From MedAcidi-G1 sp002294285 (GTDB taxonomy: Bacteria > Actinomycetota > Acidimicrobiia > Acidimicrobiales > MedAcidi-G1): DNA of 24,225 bases. This document shows positions 22,660-24,225 of this stretch, piece by piece. How positions within the stretch are numbered: the stretch's first letter is position 1; the number at the start of each line of letters is the position of its first letter. Under the pieces are notes generated by a model that was not told the origin of the DNA, did no database searches, and worked only from the letters and a program-made list of their open reading frames with translations. The stretch is from NCBI GenBank assembly GCA_963999645.1, contig CAXEUY010000021.1, positions 1 to 24,225 on the forward strand. Direction: 5' to 3'. A program made the translations under genes and the position numbers.

Positions 22660-23655
22660 TTAACTTAAGTCTCTAACACGTTCACCGACATCAGCAAATT
22701 TGGGAGAATGTCTACGAATCCAGATGAACAATTCTCGCGCTCTAGGTAAAGATCCTGATTTTTCATACAAGTCACCTAGAGCATAAGCCCTCCTCAAATG
22801 GTGATCTTTGGGTTTTCTTGGTACTTTCCAACCTTTTTCAAGAATTCGAACTGCTTCTGAAGTTTTACCTTGATCATCTAATGATCCTGCTGCAACTAGG
22901 CGCCCTTCTGTGACGAGTGCCGCACTTGGCGAAGCCTTTCTTAACTCATCCCACAGGATTTCAACTTCCGCGAAATTCTTTTGTGCTCGATAGCAGTCTG
23001 CTAAAACTGGATGCTGTTCTGTGCTCCCAGTTATTAGGCGAAAGGATTCAAGATATTCGGCAGCGTCTACCCACTTACCTAGTCGGTAGCTGACTAAGCC
23101 AAATAATTCAACGACTTCTGCAACTTTCAAACTTTTCTCGTCTAATGAACTTAACTTTTTATGGGCTTCAGAAAATTTTTCGTCTTCGAACTTTTTGGCT
23201 GCGTCTTCTAATATTGAAACCGCTCGGGCTCCTCTCTTTTCACCTAAAATTTTTCGCAATGCTCTCCCAGGGTCTGGTAATTGATTGGGAATGTTAGGGG
23301 TAGGAACTCGCTTTTTTTTACTTTTGTTACCTTTGTGGTTTGTATTTTTCTGCTTTTTTCTAGCTCGATCAATTGCATCTTCAGCTTCGCTTCTTAAACG
23401 ATCAGAAGACTCTATTTGTGTTGCTTCCTCTGTTGGGCTTCTAAATGAGGTTTTCAGATCTCTCTCTTCTTTGTCTTCTAACTCTTCTCTCTTTAACTTT
23501 CCAGCTCCATGCCTCGCAACACTGCCCCAATTTTTTGGAACATTTGTAGAGTCAGATGTTTTTTTATCCCGAGTTGAGTTAGGTGAAGATCTTCTATCTC
23601 TGCTCCTATTGCCAGCAGGTCTACCCTTTTCTCGATTACCTTTTGGCTTTCCCAT
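22660..23655 (-). CDS. TPR-repeat protein with a long basic N-terminal tail
   Basis: From the ATG at 23655 the protein has about 331 residues. The first about 135 are low-complexity and very rich in Lys, Arg, Ser and Asn, with RDRRSS, KKQKNTNHK and KSKKKR clusters, and look disordered and nucleic-acid binding. The rest is helical, with repeated A/L/Y patterns of tetratricopeptide repeats (AEYLESFRLI, VLADCYRAQKNFAEVEILW, RRAYALGDLYEKSGSLPRARELF). The frame stays open through the 5S rRNA gene to 23841, which cannot be coding; the ATG at 23673 is the other possible start. GAGG 12 nt before ATG 23655 is a weak ribosome site. It lies about 70 nt downstream of 5S rRNA on the same strand, with a hairpin between. 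Function unknown; RNA or ribosome association is a guess from charge and position. Confidence 0.8.
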   Translation of the reverse strand: MGKPKGNREKGRPAGNRSRDRRSSPNSTRDKKTSDSTNVPKNWGSVARHGAGKLKREELEDKEERDLKTSFRSPTEEATQIESSDRLRSEAEDAIDRARKKQKNTNHKGNKSKKKRVPTPNIPNQLPDPGRALRKILGEKRGARAVSILEDAAKKFEDEKFSEAHKKLSSLDEKSLKVAEVVELFGLVSYRLGKWVDAAEYLESFRLITGSTEQHPVLADCYRAQKNFAEVEILWDELRKASPSAALVTEGRLVAAGSLDDQGKTSEAVRILEKGWKVPRKPKDHHLRRAYALGDLYEKSGSLPRARELFIWIRRHSPKFADVGERVRDLS

Positions 23656-23691
23656 TGGGCAACCATACCTCATGGTAGATGAGACGCGCAC

Positions 23692-23717
23692 AGGGCGGGA
23701 CTTTTCAGTCCCGCCCT
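23692..23717 (-). terminator. GC-rich hairpin after the 5S rRNA (terminator or processing stem)
   Basis: AGGGCGGGACT and AGTCCCGCCCT form a perfect 11-bp stem; on the transcribed strand the loop is GAAA, a GNRA tetraloop. No U-run follows (next bases GTGCGCGTCTC), so it is either an atypical terminator of the rRNA operon or a processing stem on a transcript that continues into the TPR gene. Confidence 0.65.
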
Positions 23718-23727
23718 TAGCGTTATT

Positions 23728-23845
23728 AATCCGGCAGCGTCCTACTCTCCCAGGGACCCACGTCCCAAGTACCATCGGCGCTGGTGGGCTTAACTTCCGT
23801 GTTCGGAATGGAAACGGGTGTGACCCCACCGCTATAACCACCGGA
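23728..23845 (-). rRNA. rrf: 5S ribosomal RNA
   Basis: The minus strand reads TCCGGTGGTTATAGCGG at the 5' end and CTGCCGGA near the 3' end, which pair as helix I. The interior CCCGTTCC-like region, CGAACACGGAAGTTAAGCC and GGGAGAGTAGGACG are the standard 5S landmarks. The length of about 118 nt is normal; ends are estimated to within a few bases. Confidence 0.96.
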
Positions 23846-23854
23846 AAACCTTAT

Positions 23855-23877
23855 GCTCTACCAATCGCTTGGAGAGC
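23855..23877 (-). other. Hairpin in the 23S-5S spacer
   Basis: GCTCT-A-CCAA and TTGG-AGAGC form a 9-bp stem with one bulged base and a 4-nt loop, 9 nt before the 5S 5' end on the transcribed strand. It is probably a processing signal for release of 5S rRNA. The rest of the 109-nt spacer (to 23954) shows nothing I can name. Confidence 0.45.
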
Positions 23878-23954
23878 AAAATCTAAATTGTCAAAATACG
23901 TCAGAAGCCGTAAGACCTCCATAGCGAACACGAGCAAAACATATGTAATAAATA

Positions 23955-24225
<271 letters not shown>

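Noticed and set aside
23656..23841. Upstream extension of the TPR reading frame
   Set aside because: It runs backwards through the 5S rRNA gene and the GC-rich hairpin; the conserved 5S sequence explains the open frame, so coding starts at 23655 or 23673.

Overview
The window looks like a compact chromosomal segment from a bacterium of the Actinobacteria, probably a marine, streamlined, moderately AT-rich lineage related to Acidimicrobiia. The base composition (low-to-mid 40s % GC by eye), the lineage and the marine habitat are judgements, not computed results. The strongest argument is gene order. HAD phosphatase - tlyA - nadK - pyrG - NUDIX - (...) - scpA - scpB - rluB - (tyrA - aroA) - cmk - (plsC) - der, all on the minus strand, follows the long housekeeping block known from actinobacteria (Rv1692 to Rv1713 in Mycobacterium tuberculosis), but without recN, steA, mctB, xerD and the parA-like gene found there.

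Layout from left to right. The last 37 codons of a small plus-strand protein, then a minus-strand tRNA-Pro(GGG). A minus-strand pair follows: a membrane-anchored PP2C/SpoIIE-type phosphatase and a one-helix zinc-ribbon protein. Next are der and, ATGA-coupled upstream of it, a PDZ/DUF512 iron-sulfur (radical-SAM-like) protein. ispH runs divergently from the DUF512 gene on the plus strand and ends stop-to-stop against plsC. The run plsC, cmk, aroA, tyrA is tightly overlapped; rluB, scpB and scpA follow. A short AT-rich divergent promoter region separates scpA from a plus-strand Cys-rich mini-protein and trpS. Further minus-strand genes are an HD-domain protein, a NUDIX ADP-ribose pyrophosphatase, pyrG, nadK, tlyA, a HAD phosphatase, korB, korA and an archaeal-type class I fructose-bisphosphate aldolase. 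The right end holds a TPR protein with a very basic N-terminus, the 5S rRNA and the 3' end of the 23S rRNA, all on the minus strand, so the TPR gene lies directly downstream of an rRNA operon.

How the genes work together. Most encode core functions: ribosome assembly and RNA modification (Der, RluB, TlyA), chromosome condensation (ScpAB), nucleotide supply (Cmk, PyrG, NUDIX), aromatic amino acid synthesis and use (AroA, TyrA, TrpS), isoprenoid and phospholipid synthesis (IspH, PlsC), NADP supply (NadK), and central carbon metabolism (KorAB in place of, or beside, 2-oxoglutarate dehydrogenase, plus FbaB). Genes are packed with 1 to 8 nt overlaps, and no gene-free stretch exceeds about 170 bases apart from the rRNA spacer and flanks. 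Several starts lack a Shine-Dalgarno sequence but carry a TANNNT box 6-7 nt upstream, which suggests leaderless transcripts.

No obvious new defence or mobile system is present. The least ordinary items are the cysteine-free thioredoxin-fold-like domain fused to the front of KorA, the basic TPR protein behind the rRNA operon, the DUF512-Der coupling, and the three small Cys-rich proteins.
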